A stretch of DNA of 8,300 nt from assembly GCA_014729205.1 (NCBI GenBank), contig WJKG01000244.1:1-8300 (forward strand), in the 5' to 3' direction. This document shows, in pieces, positions 1 through 6,897 of the stretch (the stretch's first letter is position 1; each line of letters opens with the position of its first letter). The notes beneath the pieces are model-generated. The model was not told the origin of the DNA. It worked only from the letters and a program-made list of their open reading frames with translations, and ran no database searches. Position numbers and translations under genes: made by a program. The stretch comes from a candidate division GN15 bacterium (GTDB lineage: Bacteria > Zixibacteria > MSB-5A5 > GN15 > FEB-12).

Positions 1-562
1 CATCGAAGCCAAACGGCTGATTTTCGGGCACCCGCTCGAGAACCGGGCGACTGAACACATACACTCCCATACTGACCGTGAAATTCAAGCTCGGCTTTTC
101 CCGGAAACTGATCACCTGCTGCTCGTCGTCGACGACCAGCACCCCATACTCCACCGGGTGCGACCGATGTTTGACAGCCACCGTTACCTCCGCCGGATGT
201 TGTATGTGGTAGTCGTACAGTTGCTTGAGATCCATGTCAGTGAGAATATCGCCATTGGCTACCAGGAACTGCTCGGGCAGTCCCTCCATTCGTGCAATCG
301 GCGCTACTGTCGACAGTGGCTCATCCTCGTGCCAGTAAACCAGTTCCATACCGAACCGGTTGCCGTCGCCAAGAGCCTTCTCTATGGCCGGAGCCATATG
401 ACTCACCGCCAGATGAACCCGCTTTGCTCCCGCCTTCTTCAGGCGATGCAGCAGTATCTCTACAACCGGCCGTTCACCGATCTTCACCAGCGGCTTCGGC
501 GTGTCCGCCGTATACGGCTGCAATCGGCTGCCTTTTCCCCCGGCCAGGATGACCGCTTCCAT
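1..562 (-). CDS. NDP-sugar nucleotidyltransferase, 3' end cut off by window edge
   Basis: This gene probably makes an activated sugar (sugar-1-phosphate + NTP to NDP-sugar + PPi) in the cytoplasm. I translated it by hand from an ATG at 562-560. The frame stays open for 187 codons to the left edge, so the C-terminus is missing. The N-terminal pyrophosphorylase signature is clear: LAGGKGSRLQPYT at residues 6-18 followed by PKPLVKIG at 22-29 (nucleotide-binding loop and Lys). EDEPLSTVAPI (79-89) stands where family members have an EPLGTAG-like motif. NGDIL (103-107) carries the metal-binding Asp105. EYGVL (138-142), FREKP (153-157) and MGVYVF (165-170) follow the family order. It starts 13 bp after the epimerase stop, with a modest AGGTAAG ribosome site in the gap, so it is almost certainly co-transcribed. 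Mannose-1-phosphate guanylyltransferase and glucose-1-phosphate thymidylyl/uridylyltransferase are both possible. The sugar and base cannot be decided from this part. Confidence 0.9.
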   Translation of the reverse strand, partial: MEAVILAGGKGSRLQPYTADTPKPLVKIGERPVVEILLHRLKKAGAKRVHLAVSHMAPAIEKALGDGNRFGMELVYWHEDEPLSTVAPIARMEGLPEQFLVANGDILTDMDLKQLYDYHIQHPAEVTVAVKHRSHPVEYGVLVVDDEQQVISFREKPSLNFTVSMGVYVFSRPVLERVPENQPFGFD

Positions 563-575
563 CTCAACTTACCTG

Positions 576-1568
576 CTATGAGTTCGAATAGCGGTGGTCG
601 TATGGATCCTTGATCACACCTGATCGGACCGCACTGATGATCTCCCGAAGGCCGGCTTCGACCGTCACCCGTGACTGGAACCCCACCGCAGCTTCGAACC
701 GATCAAACCGCACCCGGTAATCACGCGGATCCTCATTCTTCTGAACGTACGAAATCAAGGATTCACTCTCCGGCAACAGATTGATCAGCTTCTCCACCAG
801 ATCTTGCTTGCGGTAGTTCTCATCATTGGAGCCAACGTTGAAGGCTTTGTGCCCCACACTTTCCACCGGAGCCTCGAGAGTCAACTCGATAGCGCGCGCA
901 ATGTCAATCGTATGGCAATATGGGCGCCAGAACTGCTTGCCATAGATCTCCAGGGAGTTTCCCAGCGCCAGGTCGCGCGCGAACTGGTTCACGGTCAGGT
1001 CAAACCGCGGTCGTGGTGACAGCCCAAAGGCGGTGGCAAAACGAAGGCAGGTTGGTTGCATCACCTCCGAGTCTAATCGCAGCAGATAGGTCTCCAGCTC
1101 CACTTTAAGCTTCGCATAGTGCGATACCGGATTCAGGGATGACTCCTCGTCTACCCAGCCATCGCTGTTTTCCATTCGTCCGTAATTACTGCACGTAGAA
1201 GCGAAGACAAACCTTTCAACTCCGGCATCGACAGCGTGTGCACATACTCTATATGCTCCATCACGATTGACTTTGGTCGCCAGTTGTGGATCGCTGGCGC
1301 AGGCCGGATCACCAACTATCGCTGCCAAGTGTACCACGGACGATACCCCCTCGACCGCGCGGGAAACATCTCTGTCATGCCGGATGTCGCCCACCATTAC
1401 CTCGAGCGACGGGTGGTGCCAGGCCCCGAGCAGCGACTGACCGCCGTACAGCATATTGTCGAGCACTCGCACCCGACGACTGCGTGCCAGTAAACGGTGA
1501 GTGAGCACAGACCCCAGGTATCCTGCGCCACCAACGATAAGGATGATCTTGTCCCGCGTTCCGGCCAT
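576..1568 (-). CDS. NAD-dependent epimerase/dehydratase (extended SDR)
   Basis: A 330-residue extended short-chain dehydrogenase/reductase that probably modifies a nucleotide sugar. The Rossmann glycine motif GGAGYLG is at residues 13-19. Asp37, at the end of beta-2 (RVLDN), indicates NAD rather than NADP. GDIRHD (60-65) and HLAAIVGDPAC (80-90) are the usual cofactor-pocket segments. The active site is Thr125 in STCSNYG with Tyr151 and Lys155 in YAKLK. The C-terminal substrate half has SPRPRFDLTVNQFA (184-197), RPYCHTIDIARA (215-226) and NVGSNDENY (244-252), typical of surface-polysaccharide SDRs. The ATG at 1568 is supported by a strong GGGGAGG (1581-1575) with a 6-nt spacer. It lies 22 bp downstream of the TPR lipoprotein gene and 13 bp upstream of the nucleotidyltransferase. 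Family and catalytic residues are seen directly. Whether it acts as a C4 epimerase or a 4,6-dehydratase, and on which sugar, is unknown. Confidence 0.92.
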   Translation of the reverse strand: MAGTRDKIILIVGGAGYLGSVLTHRLLARSRRVRVLDNMLYGGQSLLGAWHHPSLEVMVGDIRHDRDVSRAVEGVSSVVHLAAIVGDPACASDPQLATKVNRDGAYRVCAHAVDAGVERFVFASTCSNYGRMENSDGWVDEESSLNPVSHYAKLKVELETYLLRLDSEVMQPTCLRFATAFGLSPRPRFDLTVNQFARDLALGNSLEIYGKQFWRPYCHTIDIARAIELTLEAPVESVGHKAFNVGSNDENYRKQDLVEKLINLLPESESLISYVQKNEDPRDYRVRFDRFEAAVGFQSRVTVEAGLREIISAVRSGVIKDPYDHRYSNS

Positions 1569-1574
1569 GTATGG

Positions 1575-1581
1575 CCTCCCC
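1575..1581 (-). promoter_or_regulatory. Strong Shine-Dalgarno site of the SDR gene
   Basis: Read on the minus strand this is GGGGAGG, six bases before the ATG at 1568-1566 and wholly inside the 22-bp gap after the TPR gene. It fixes the epimerase start and is the best ribosome site in this operon. The SDR may therefore be translated more strongly than its neighbours; that is inference. Confidence 0.7.
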
Positions 1582-1590
1582 GTTATTGGC

Positions 1591-3771
1591 TCAGATTTTG
1601 GTCAGGAGTTGTCTGGCCTCCTCGAGCCGTTCACCGTAGAGCCCCAGCTCAATCGATTTGTTCAGGTTCTCGGATACGTCATCGCGATGCAGCTTGGCAC
1701 CGGCCTTACCCGCCCAGAAATACGGGAGGAAGTGGTTGCGATACTGGCTGATCGCCTTGCGTGCCTCGCCGATACAAAGGTCGAACCGCCCGGTCATATA
1801 GTAGATGCGACAAAGGTGCATGCGAGAGCGGAAGTCCGACTCATAGCCGAACATCGCCCGACGCGCCATATCTGCAGCCAAACTTGGATTCTGGCCGGTG
1901 CGAGCCAGCAACAGCGAGTAGTAGGTCATCACGAACGGATTGTCGCGGTATTCCGAGCGAAGTTGCTCGAACTCGGTAAGAGCCTGCTCGGTATCGCCTT
2001 CAAGGTACAACGCATATGCCAGCATTGCCTTCGGTTCAGGATCATTGGGGCCAATACCGGCAGCATGAGTCGCCAGTTCTTTTACCCGTCCTGCATCTTC
2101 ATTGCGCGCCATGATCTCGGCGGCAAACATCAATGCCTCCACATTGTCCGCATTCAGTTCGGCGGCCATCTCGGCGAGCCTTGGCCAACGCATCTCATAC
2201 CCATATTGCTGCATGACGAACTGCATCTCCCGCCAACGGGTCATGTCTTCCCTGAGATGTGGTATGTGGTCGGAGAACATTCGCATCGCCCGGTCAAATT
2301 GGCGATCTTCGGTCAACACGAAAGACTGCGTGATGGCACACGCGGGATAATGCTGGACAAAGTGCGCATACTCATCGAAAAGACTCAACGCTTTGTCGAA
2401 TTCCCGTTCCTGCCGGTAGAGGTCCACGAAACCTTCGAACGCCGGGCGATACCATTCGTCAAGAGCCAGCGCCTCCCGGTAGTACTCGATAGCGCGGTCT
2501 GTACCCACCGTGTCGCGTCGCTTGCCAATCTCTGCCATACCGGTCAGCCAGACCGGCTCTCTCTGGTGAAACCGGTGGAGCGTCGCCAATTGCTTGAACC
2601 CTTCCTCGAACTGACCGGTCTTGAACAGCAGTTCGGTGTGGGTCAGCCGTACCTCCGGCATATTGGCCCGCTGTCCGCGAACGAGCTGTATGTAGTCGAG
2701 ACCGTCAACCTGCTCGCCGTAACGTGCCGTGGGAAGGGCAATCTGCCAGGCCATGATCTGTTTGAATTCATCAGAGTAATCGAATTGCGACATATGCCGC
2801 AATATACCTGCTGCACTCTCCTGGATGGTGAGCAGATTACCAGAGATGACATCGGTGAGCAACTCGTACACCAGACGCGTCAGGTTCAGCGAGACCTGCG
2901 TCGACAGCTTCGCGATGGCAGCTTCTGCCTCCGCGTCCTCGTCCGCCGCAATCTGTAACTGGATCTGCAGCACCGAGATAAGCGTCGGTGGCCGATTGGC
3001 AGCCGCCAGCGAATCTATGAGCTGCTCTGCATCCCAGAAGTAATTGACTCTGAGCAATCGCTGGAAATGGTCATTGAGGAAGACATCCTGGGGATCATCC
3101 TCGGCAAGACTGCGCTGGCTCAAAACAACAGCTGAGTCGACCAACCCCACCGACTCTACATAGTCGGCCGCCTGGCGATAAAACCAGGGAGAATTGTCAC
3201 CGGAGGCAATCGCTCGGTCTGCGATCTGCCTCGCGGAATCGAACTTGTGATCGCGCGCCAGCGCCTCGGCTCGTACCAGATCAGCAACGACCTCAAGCAA
3301 TCCTAAAGTCTGAGCAGTATCGATAATAGCTCGAGCCCGGCCTGAGTGGTCAAGGTCCAGGTGTAGCCGCGCGACCAGCAGGCGTGCCCAGGGATCCTCA
3401 TTGAGAAGATCAGCCAAGAAATGAGCCCGGTCCAATGCCTCCATGTCATCACCGATGCGATTCAGTATACGTGCCGCCGACTCAAAAGCCGGCGAAAACA
3501 ACGGATCCTTGGTGTTGATATGAATATACTGGTGCAGGGCATCGTAAATCAGCCCCTGCTTCTCAATACTCCGAGCAAGCTGGTAGCGGATTTCGCTTGA
3601 TTCCGGGTCCTTCTCCAGCTCCTTTTCCAGTTCTTTCTGCGCCAGCACCACGCGATGCTGGTCGATTTCGTTCTGGGCTTTCTTGACCGGCGATTCAGGG
3701 CTGTCCGATGAGGAACAGGCCACAACAAACACCAGTAGCAGTACCGATGCAGCCAGGTGAAGTCGTTTCAT
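1591..3771 (-). CDS. Large TPR-repeat lipoprotein, exported
   Basis: A 726-residue protein with a lipoprotein signal: MKR, a hydrophobic stretch (residues 4-18), then a lipobox ending VVAC with Cys19 as the lipidated residue. The next residues are Ser, not Asp, so outer-membrane sorting is expected by the usual rule. After a Ser-rich linker and a short charged helix (28-55) the rest is helical repeats of TPR type. The clearer units are near 58-90, 163-193, 372-405, 425-440, 443-475, 579-612 (AMLAYALYLEGDTEQALTEF region), 615-645 and 648-680. The middle (about 230-370) is more diverged. No catalytic motif is seen, so I infer a scaffold role on the periplasmic face of an envelope membrane. It is the first gene of the operon with the SDR and nucleotidyltransferase, suggesting a link to surface glycan export or assembly, but that is context only. 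The start is set by the signal peptide; its ribosome site (AGGTAAG) is modest. The true partner is unknown. Confidence 0.88.
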   Translation of the reverse strand: MKRLHLAASVLLLVFVVACSSSDSPESPVKKAQNEIDQHRVVLAQKELEKELEKDPESSEIRYQLARSIEKQGLIYDALHQYIHINTKDPLFSPAFESAARILNRIGDDMEALDRAHFLADLLNEDPWARLLVARLHLDLDHSGRARAIIDTAQTLGLLEVVADLVRAEALARDHKFDSARQIADRAIASGDNSPWFYRQAADYVESVGLVDSAVVLSQRSLAEDDPQDVFLNDHFQRLLRVNYFWDAEQLIDSLAAANRPPTLISVLQIQLQIAADEDAEAEAAIAKLSTQVSLNLTRLVYELLTDVISGNLLTIQESAAGILRHMSQFDYSDEFKQIMAWQIALPTARYGEQVDGLDYIQLVRGQRANMPEVRLTHTELLFKTGQFEEGFKQLATLHRFHQREPVWLTGMAEIGKRRDTVGTDRAIEYYREALALDEWYRPAFEGFVDLYRQEREFDKALSLFDEYAHFVQHYPACAITQSFVLTEDRQFDRAMRMFSDHIPHLREDMTRWREMQFVMQQYGYEMRWPRLAEMAAELNADNVEALMFAAEIMARNEDAGRVKELATHAAGIGPNDPEPKAMLAYALYLEGDTEQALTEFEQLRSEYRDNPFVMTYYSLLLARTGQNPSLAADMARRAMFGYESDFRSRMHLCRIYYMTGRFDLCIGEARKAISQYRNHFLPYFWAGKAGAKLHRDDVSENLNKSIELGLYGERLEEARQLLTKI

Positions 3772-3815
3772 GGGCTCTTACCTATCTGTGTTAACCGTAA
3801 ACGCGGCAATTCGTT

Positions 3816-3844
3816 ATTGGACCCTGCCGACGCAATGTTGACAA
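3816..3844 (-). promoter_or_regulatory. Possible sigma-70 promoter for the TPR lipoprotein operon
   Basis: On the minus strand, TTGTCA (3844-3839) is followed after 17 bp by TCCAAT (3821-3816). The -35 matches TTGACA at 5 of 6 positions and the -10 matches TATAAT at 4 of 6. The expected start point near 3809 would give an untranslated leader of about 38 bases before the ATG at 3771. This is the best pair I could find on this strand in the divergent gap, but the -10 lacks the important second-position A, so it is tentative. Confidence 0.3.
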
Positions 3845-3845
3845 A

Positions 3846-3916
3846 GAAATACGATGATAGACATTTTACAAGTAACATCGGCCAGATTTCCGAAATACCA
3901 CCGGTAAGCAAATTTC
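3846..3916. promoter_or_regulatory. GAAAT/ATTTC half-site cluster, possible operator
   Basis: The divergent intergenic region holds GAAATAC at 3846-3852, a perfect 11-bp palindrome ATTTC-C-GAAAT at 3886-3896 (which continues as GAAATAC to 3898), and a further ATTTC at 3912-3916. Four copies of one pentamer in 71 bp is more than expected by chance. They sit upstream of the lptB promoter and next to the candidate promoter of the opposite operon. A binding site for a regulator acting on both units is possible. No regulator is identified and the region is AT-rich, so confidence is low. Confidence 0.25.
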
Positions 3917-3938
3917 GTGCTGTGTTGGCAAAAACTTG

Positions 3939-3967
3939 TTGAAACTCCGATGCGGTAGGACTATATT
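3939..3967 (+). promoter_or_regulatory. Sigma-70-type promoter of the lptB-rpoN-hpf unit
   Basis: TTGAAA (3939-3944) and TATATT (3962-3967) are separated by exactly 17 bp. The matches to TTGACA and TATAAT are 5 of 6 for each box. The predicted transcription start is near 3974, only about two bases before the lptB ATG at 3976. If this promoter is used as predicted, the message is essentially leaderless for lptB. There is no proper Shine-Dalgarno between -10 and ATG: only GGTGGT (3968-3973), too close to the start to act in the normal way. Confidence 0.65.
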
Positions 3968-3975
3968 GGTGGTGT

Positions 3976-4701
3976 ATGGAGCAACTGGTAAGCAAGGAAC
4001 TGCGGAAATTCTACCGTCGACGGGCCGTCGTCGATGGCGTTACAATCTCTGTAAATCCCGGGGAAGTCGTTGGCTTGCTTGGGCCTAATGGCGCCGGCAA
4101 GACCACCACGTTTTACATGATTATCGGCTTCGTGCGGCCCGATAGCGGCAAAGTATTCCTCGGGGAACGCAACATCGGCCGCCTGCCCATGTACCGGCGA
4201 GCATCGATGGGAATCGGCTATCTGGCCCAGGAAGCCTCAGTCTTCCGCAAGATGACAGTGGAAGATAACATTATGTCCATCTTGCAGTTCCGGCGGATGA
4301 AGCGCTCCGAAAGAAAAGAACGCCTGGAGCACTTGCTCAAGGAACTGGACATCATCCACCTCCGAAAGAACAAAGCCTATACGCTTTCCGGAGGTGAACG
4401 CCGACGGGTCGAGATTACCCGCGCTCTGGTCAATGAGCCGAAGTTCATTCTGCTCGATGAGCCCTTCGCCGGGATCGACCCGATCGCGGTTGAGGACATC
4501 CAGAAGATCATTGCGCGACTGACAGAGCAGGGTCTTGGCGTCTTGATAACTGACCACAATGTACGCGAAACACTGTCAATCTGCGACCGGGCCTATATTA
4601 TGTGCGATGGGCGGATTCTCAAGTCCGGTAACGCTGAGTTCTTGGCCAACGATCCGGAGGCGAGGAAAATATACCTGGGTGAGAAATTCCGGTTGAACTG
4701 A
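3976..4701 (+). CDS. lptB: Lipopolysaccharide export ABC transporter ATPase LptB
   Basis: The 241-residue cytoplasmic ATPase that powers LPS extraction from the inner membrane by LptB2FG and its push along the LptC-A-D bridge. Motifs: Walker A GPNGAGKTT (36-44), Q-loop Gln85, signature LSGGERRR (137-144), Walker B ILLDEP (158-163) with catalytic Glu162, D-loop AGIDP (165-169) and switch His194 in TDHNVRET. Phe90 and Arg91 (ASVFRK) match residues known in E. coli LptB to couple to LptF/LptG. From memory of the E. coli protein, the first 90 residues align without a gap, which supports the ATG at 3976. The C-terminus ends GEKFRLN, like the GEDFRL end of the family. The length is normal. No lptA or lptC lies upstream; instead there is a divergent TPR lipoprotein gene. 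rpoN follows after 160 bp. The start has almost no room for a leader behind its likely promoter. Confidence 0.97.
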   Translation: MEQLVSKELRKFYRRRAVVDGVTISVNPGEVVGLLGPNGAGKTTTFYMIIGFVRPDSGKVFLGERNIGRLPMYRRASMGIGYLAQEASVFRKMTVEDNIMSILQFRRMKRSERKERLEHLLKELDIIHLRKNKAYTLSGGERRRVEITRALVNEPKFILLDEPFAGIDPIAVEDIQKIIARLTEQGLGVLITDHNVRETLSICDRAYIMCDGRILKSGNAEFLANDPEARKIYLGEKFRLN

Positions 4702-4861
4702 GTTCATACAAATCCCGCCCCGGTTTGTGTAAGTATTGAACGAAGTAAATGCGATCTGTGAACGGGCGACAGAAGATCTCCGATAACTGGAGAAAACAGG
4801 CGGTGTCACAGTACAGACGGCCGCCACTGGAACGAACCGTGACCGACAACAGGACTCATAT

Positions 4862-6265
4862 ATGAAGCTAGGGCTAAATCAGGGACTTAAGATATCGCAG
4901 CAGTTGAAGCTGGCTCCACAGCTCATCCAGTCGCTGAACCTGCTCCAAATGCCCGCTCTGAAGCTGGAACAGAAGATCCGCGAGGAGCTCACCATGAATC
5001 CCATGCTCGAGGAAGTCGATGGTGCCGAGCAGGATCAGAATGAGGAGCAGGAACTGGATCTGGTCAAGGAAGAGTCCAAGGAAAAAGAAGAGGTAGACTG
5101 GGACGAGTACCTTTACGACGACGATGAGGGCTACAAAGTCCGCGAGCCCCGCGAATCCAACGAGGATCGTCTCGAAGGTACCGCCACCCGCGCGGAGACC
5201 CTCTATGATCACCTCCATGAGCAGCTGATGCTGCTCAAGCTCTCTGAGGAAGAGACGATGATCGGGCAGTACATAATCGGCAACGTTTCGCCCGATGGTT
5301 ACCTCTCTATCAGCGTGCCGGAGATGGCCGATGAACTTGAGATTGACCCCTCGCAGATTGAAGCCGTCCTGAAGAAAATCCAGCGTTTTGACCCCGTTGG
5401 GGTCGCCTCGCGTGATCTGCGCGAATCGCTGCTGATCCAGCTCGAGGAAAAGGGGCTCAAGGGCTCCCTGGCCTGGCGCATTGTCGATGAGCACCTCTTT
5501 GATCTCGACCGCAAATCCGTCCAGCAGGTGGCCAAGCTTATGGGCGTACCGGCGGAACGAGCCCAGGACGCCATGGAGACTATCAAGAGCCTGTCGCCTT
5601 CACCGGCTCAGGGCCGGTTCGACCCCGGTGCTATGCCCGTGGTGCCGGACCTCATCGTGGAGCGGTTCGGCGATCAGATCGTGGTTGCCCACAACGACAG
5701 CTACCTCCCGCGTCTGCGTATCAGCCCGCACTATCGTGATCTGGCCAAGAGAGGCAGCAACTCCTCGAAAGACGCCAAGGAGTATATCCACCAGAAGTTG
5801 GAGCATGCCCGATGGTTGCTTAATGCCATCAACCAGCGGCGCAATACCATGATCAGGGTGATGGAGGCGATTGTCGATGCCCAGCGCGAGTTCTTCGAGA
5901 AGGGCACCGAATACCTCAAGCCATTGATCATGGAAGACATTGCCCAGGTGGTGGAGATGAATGTGGCCACCATCAGCCGCGTCTCCAAAGAGAAGTATGT
6001 ACAGACCCCGTTCGGGGTGTATGAAATAAAGCACTTTTTCAACTCCGGTATCAGCCGTGAAGACGGCGAAGATCTGTCCAAACATCGGGTCAAGCAACGG
6101 ATCGAGGAGATCATTGCCAATGAGCCTCCAGAAAAGCCGCACTCGGATCAGGAGATTCACAAGCGGCTCAAAGCCGAGGGAATCCAGCTGGCCCGACGGA
6201 CCGTAACCAAGTACCGTGAAGAGTTGAGAATCCAGCCGGCCCGACTGCGCAAGCGGGTTTCCTGA
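4862..6265 (+). CDS. rpoN: RNA polymerase sigma-54 factor RpoN
   Basis: A 467-residue alternative sigma factor that directs RNA polymerase to -24/-12 promoters and needs an AAA+ activator to open them. Region I (1-51) is Gln/Leu-rich: ISQQLKLAPQLIQSLNLLQ (11-29) and the NPMLEE end (46-51). Region II (about 50-92) is strongly acidic, roughly half Asp/Glu. The core-binding part runs from about 105 to 270 with DGYL (145-148) and FDPVGVASRDLRESL (176-190). The DNA-binding part has the helix-turn-helix around 359-381 (NVATISRVSKEKYVQTP) and a nearly perfect RpoN box ARRTVTKYRE at 444-453. All regions are present, so it should be functional. The ATG is preceded by AGGA (4851-4854) with a 7-nt spacer. 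The 160-bp gap from lptB shows neither a clear terminator nor a convincing promoter, so read-through from the lptB promoter is likely. No clear sigma-54 site was found in this window. Confidence 0.97.
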   Translation: MKLGLNQGLKISQQLKLAPQLIQSLNLLQMPALKLEQKIREELTMNPMLEEVDGAEQDQNEEQELDLVKEESKEKEEVDWDEYLYDDDEGYKVREPRESNEDRLEGTATRAETLYDHLHEQLMLLKLSEEETMIGQYIIGNVSPDGYLSISVPEMADELEIDPSQIEAVLKKIQRFDPVGVASRDLRESLLIQLEEKGLKGSLAWRIVDEHLFDLDRKSVQQVAKLMGVPAERAQDAMETIKSLSPSPAQGRFDPGAMPVVPDLIVERFGDQIVVAHNDSYLPRLRISPHYRDLAKRGSNSSKDAKEYIHQKLEHARWLLNAINQRRNTMIRVMEAIVDAQREFFEKGTEYLKPLIMEDIAQVVEMNVATISRVSKEKYVQTPFGVYEIKHFFNSGISREDGEDLSKHRVKQRIEEIIANEPPEKPHSDQEIHKRLKAEGIQLARRTVTKYREELRIQPARLRKRVS

Positions 6266-6385
6266 TTACCGGTCAAGCGGTGGGAATCGGATGCCGATCG
6301 AGGGGATCAGGTCGCACAGGGCCCGCCCGAAGGCAGCCGGCCGTGTCCAAAACAGCCTCATTCTCAATGGGAATCACAGATTCCA

Positions 6386-6416
6386 CCGCCGCAAACGCAT
6401 TTTTGTTGCGTGGCGG
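6386..6416 (+). other. Imperfect hairpin in the rpoN-hpf gap
   Basis: The 235-bp gap 6266-6500 holds one notable structure. CCGCC (6386-6390) pairs with GGCGG (6412-6416). Inside, two alternatives exist: GCAA (6391-6394) with TTGC (6406-6409) and a 2-nt bulge, or ACGCA with TGCGT around a T-rich loop and a 4-nt bulge. No T-run follows, so it is a poor intrinsic terminator for rpoN. It could be an attenuator or an RNA processing or stability element that separates rpoN from hpf levels. A weaker ATCGG/CCGAT hairpin lies near 6296-6308. I found no convincing sigma-70 or sigma-54 promoter in the gap. Confidence 0.35.
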
Positions 6417-6484
6417 CTCCGGTTGACGCAAACTTACACCTGAGAATGGCGTACTAATAGCAAGAGGTAATGTTTTCCCACCCG

Positions 6485-6491
6485 AAAGGAG
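6485..6491 (+). promoter_or_regulatory. Shine-Dalgarno site that fixes the hpf start
   Basis: AAAGGAG ends 9 bases before the ATG at 6501-6503 but only 3 bases before an in-frame TTG at 6495. The spacing favours the ATG, giving a 118-residue protein beginning MQKMITARHF, which also matches the usual N-terminus of the family. Confidence 0.75.
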
Positions 6492-6500
6492 CGGTTGCTA

Positions 6501-6857
6501 ATGCAGAAGATGATTACTGCACGGCACTTCGACCTTACTCCCGAGATGAAATCGCATGCGGAAAGCGAGATCGAGGGGCTCACCCGATATTTTGAGAATA
6601 TCATCTCCGCCGAGTTGATCCTTGATACCGAGCGGCACCGTCGTATGGCCGAACTGAAGGTGAAGGTCTACAATCAGACGCTCGCAGGTACGGCCGAGAC
6701 CGATGATATGTATAACTCGATCGGGGTAGCGGTGGACAAGGTCAAGCAGCAGTTGAAAAAGTACAAGGGGAAACTCAAAGACAAACGTCCGGAGGCTATC
6801 TCGGAAACCGTGGAACAGGCCACACGGCCGACCACCGATGTTGACGAAGTGGAATAG
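6501..6857 (+). CDS. hpf: Ribosome hibernation-promoting factor (HPF/YfiA family)
   Basis: A 118-residue protein that binds the 30S decoding site and silences ribosomes in stationary phase or stress. The family fold is visible: TARHFDLTPEM (6-16) for the first strand and helix, EGLTRYFENIISAELILD (25-42), the basic strand region ERHRRMAELKVKVYNQTL (44-61), and the second helix DDMYNSIGVAVDKVKQQLKKYKGK (68-91), rich in Lys. After about residue 95 there is a roughly 23-residue acidic, Thr/Glu-rich tail (ending DVDEVE). It is longer than a typical short HPF of about 95 residues, yet lacks the extra C-terminal dimerisation domain of long HPF. Its place directly after rpoN is the classic one (older name: sigma-54 modulation protein). 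The usual next gene, ptsN, is absent; a terminator follows instead. Short-type HPF generally works with RMF or alone; no rmf is seen here. Confidence 0.93.
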   Translation: MQKMITARHFDLTPEMKSHAESEIEGLTRYFENIISAELILDTERHRRMAELKVKVYNQTLAGTAETDDMYNSIGVAVDKVKQQLKKYKGKLKDKRPEAISETVEQATRPTTDVDEVE

Positions 6858-6897
6858 CCCTCCGCCAAACGCGGCTAACACTGCCCCAACAGATTTC

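Noticed and set aside
158..613. Plus-strand frame of 151 codons at the left end.
   Set aside because: The minus strand encodes a clear nucleotidyltransferase over the same bases; the plus frame has no domain.
1501..2958. A 485-codon plus-strand open frame opposite the TPR and SDR genes.
   Set aside because: It lies antisense to two well-supported genes, has no recognisable domain, no good ribosome site, and a composition typical of a reverse-strand shadow in GC-rich coding DNA.
3926..3940. Sigma-54-like TTGGCAAAAACTTGTT upstream of lptB.
   Set aside because: The -24/-12 spacing is one base short and the -12 GC is GT; it also overlaps a much better sigma-70 promoter.
4777..4793. Small TCTCC/GGAGA hairpin between lptB and rpoN as a terminator.
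   Set aside because: The stem is 5 bp, the loop 7, and there is no T-run after it; too weak to end transcription.
4874..5494. A 206-codon minus-strand frame inside rpoN, rich in Leu/Ile/Val/Phe, resembling a membrane protein.
   Set aside because: Its hydrophobicity comes from reading the Glu/Asp- and Gln-rich sense codons of RpoN backwards; rpoN is unambiguous on the other strand.
6423..6458. TTGACG with TACTAAT upstream of hpf as a promoter.
   Set aside because: The spacer is 23 bp, well outside the usual 16-18, and no better -10 exists at the right distance.
6495..6500. TTG start two codons upstream for hpf (MLMQKM...).
   Set aside because: Only 3 bases separate it from AAAGGAG; the ATG at 6501 has a proper 9-base spacer and matches the family N-terminus.
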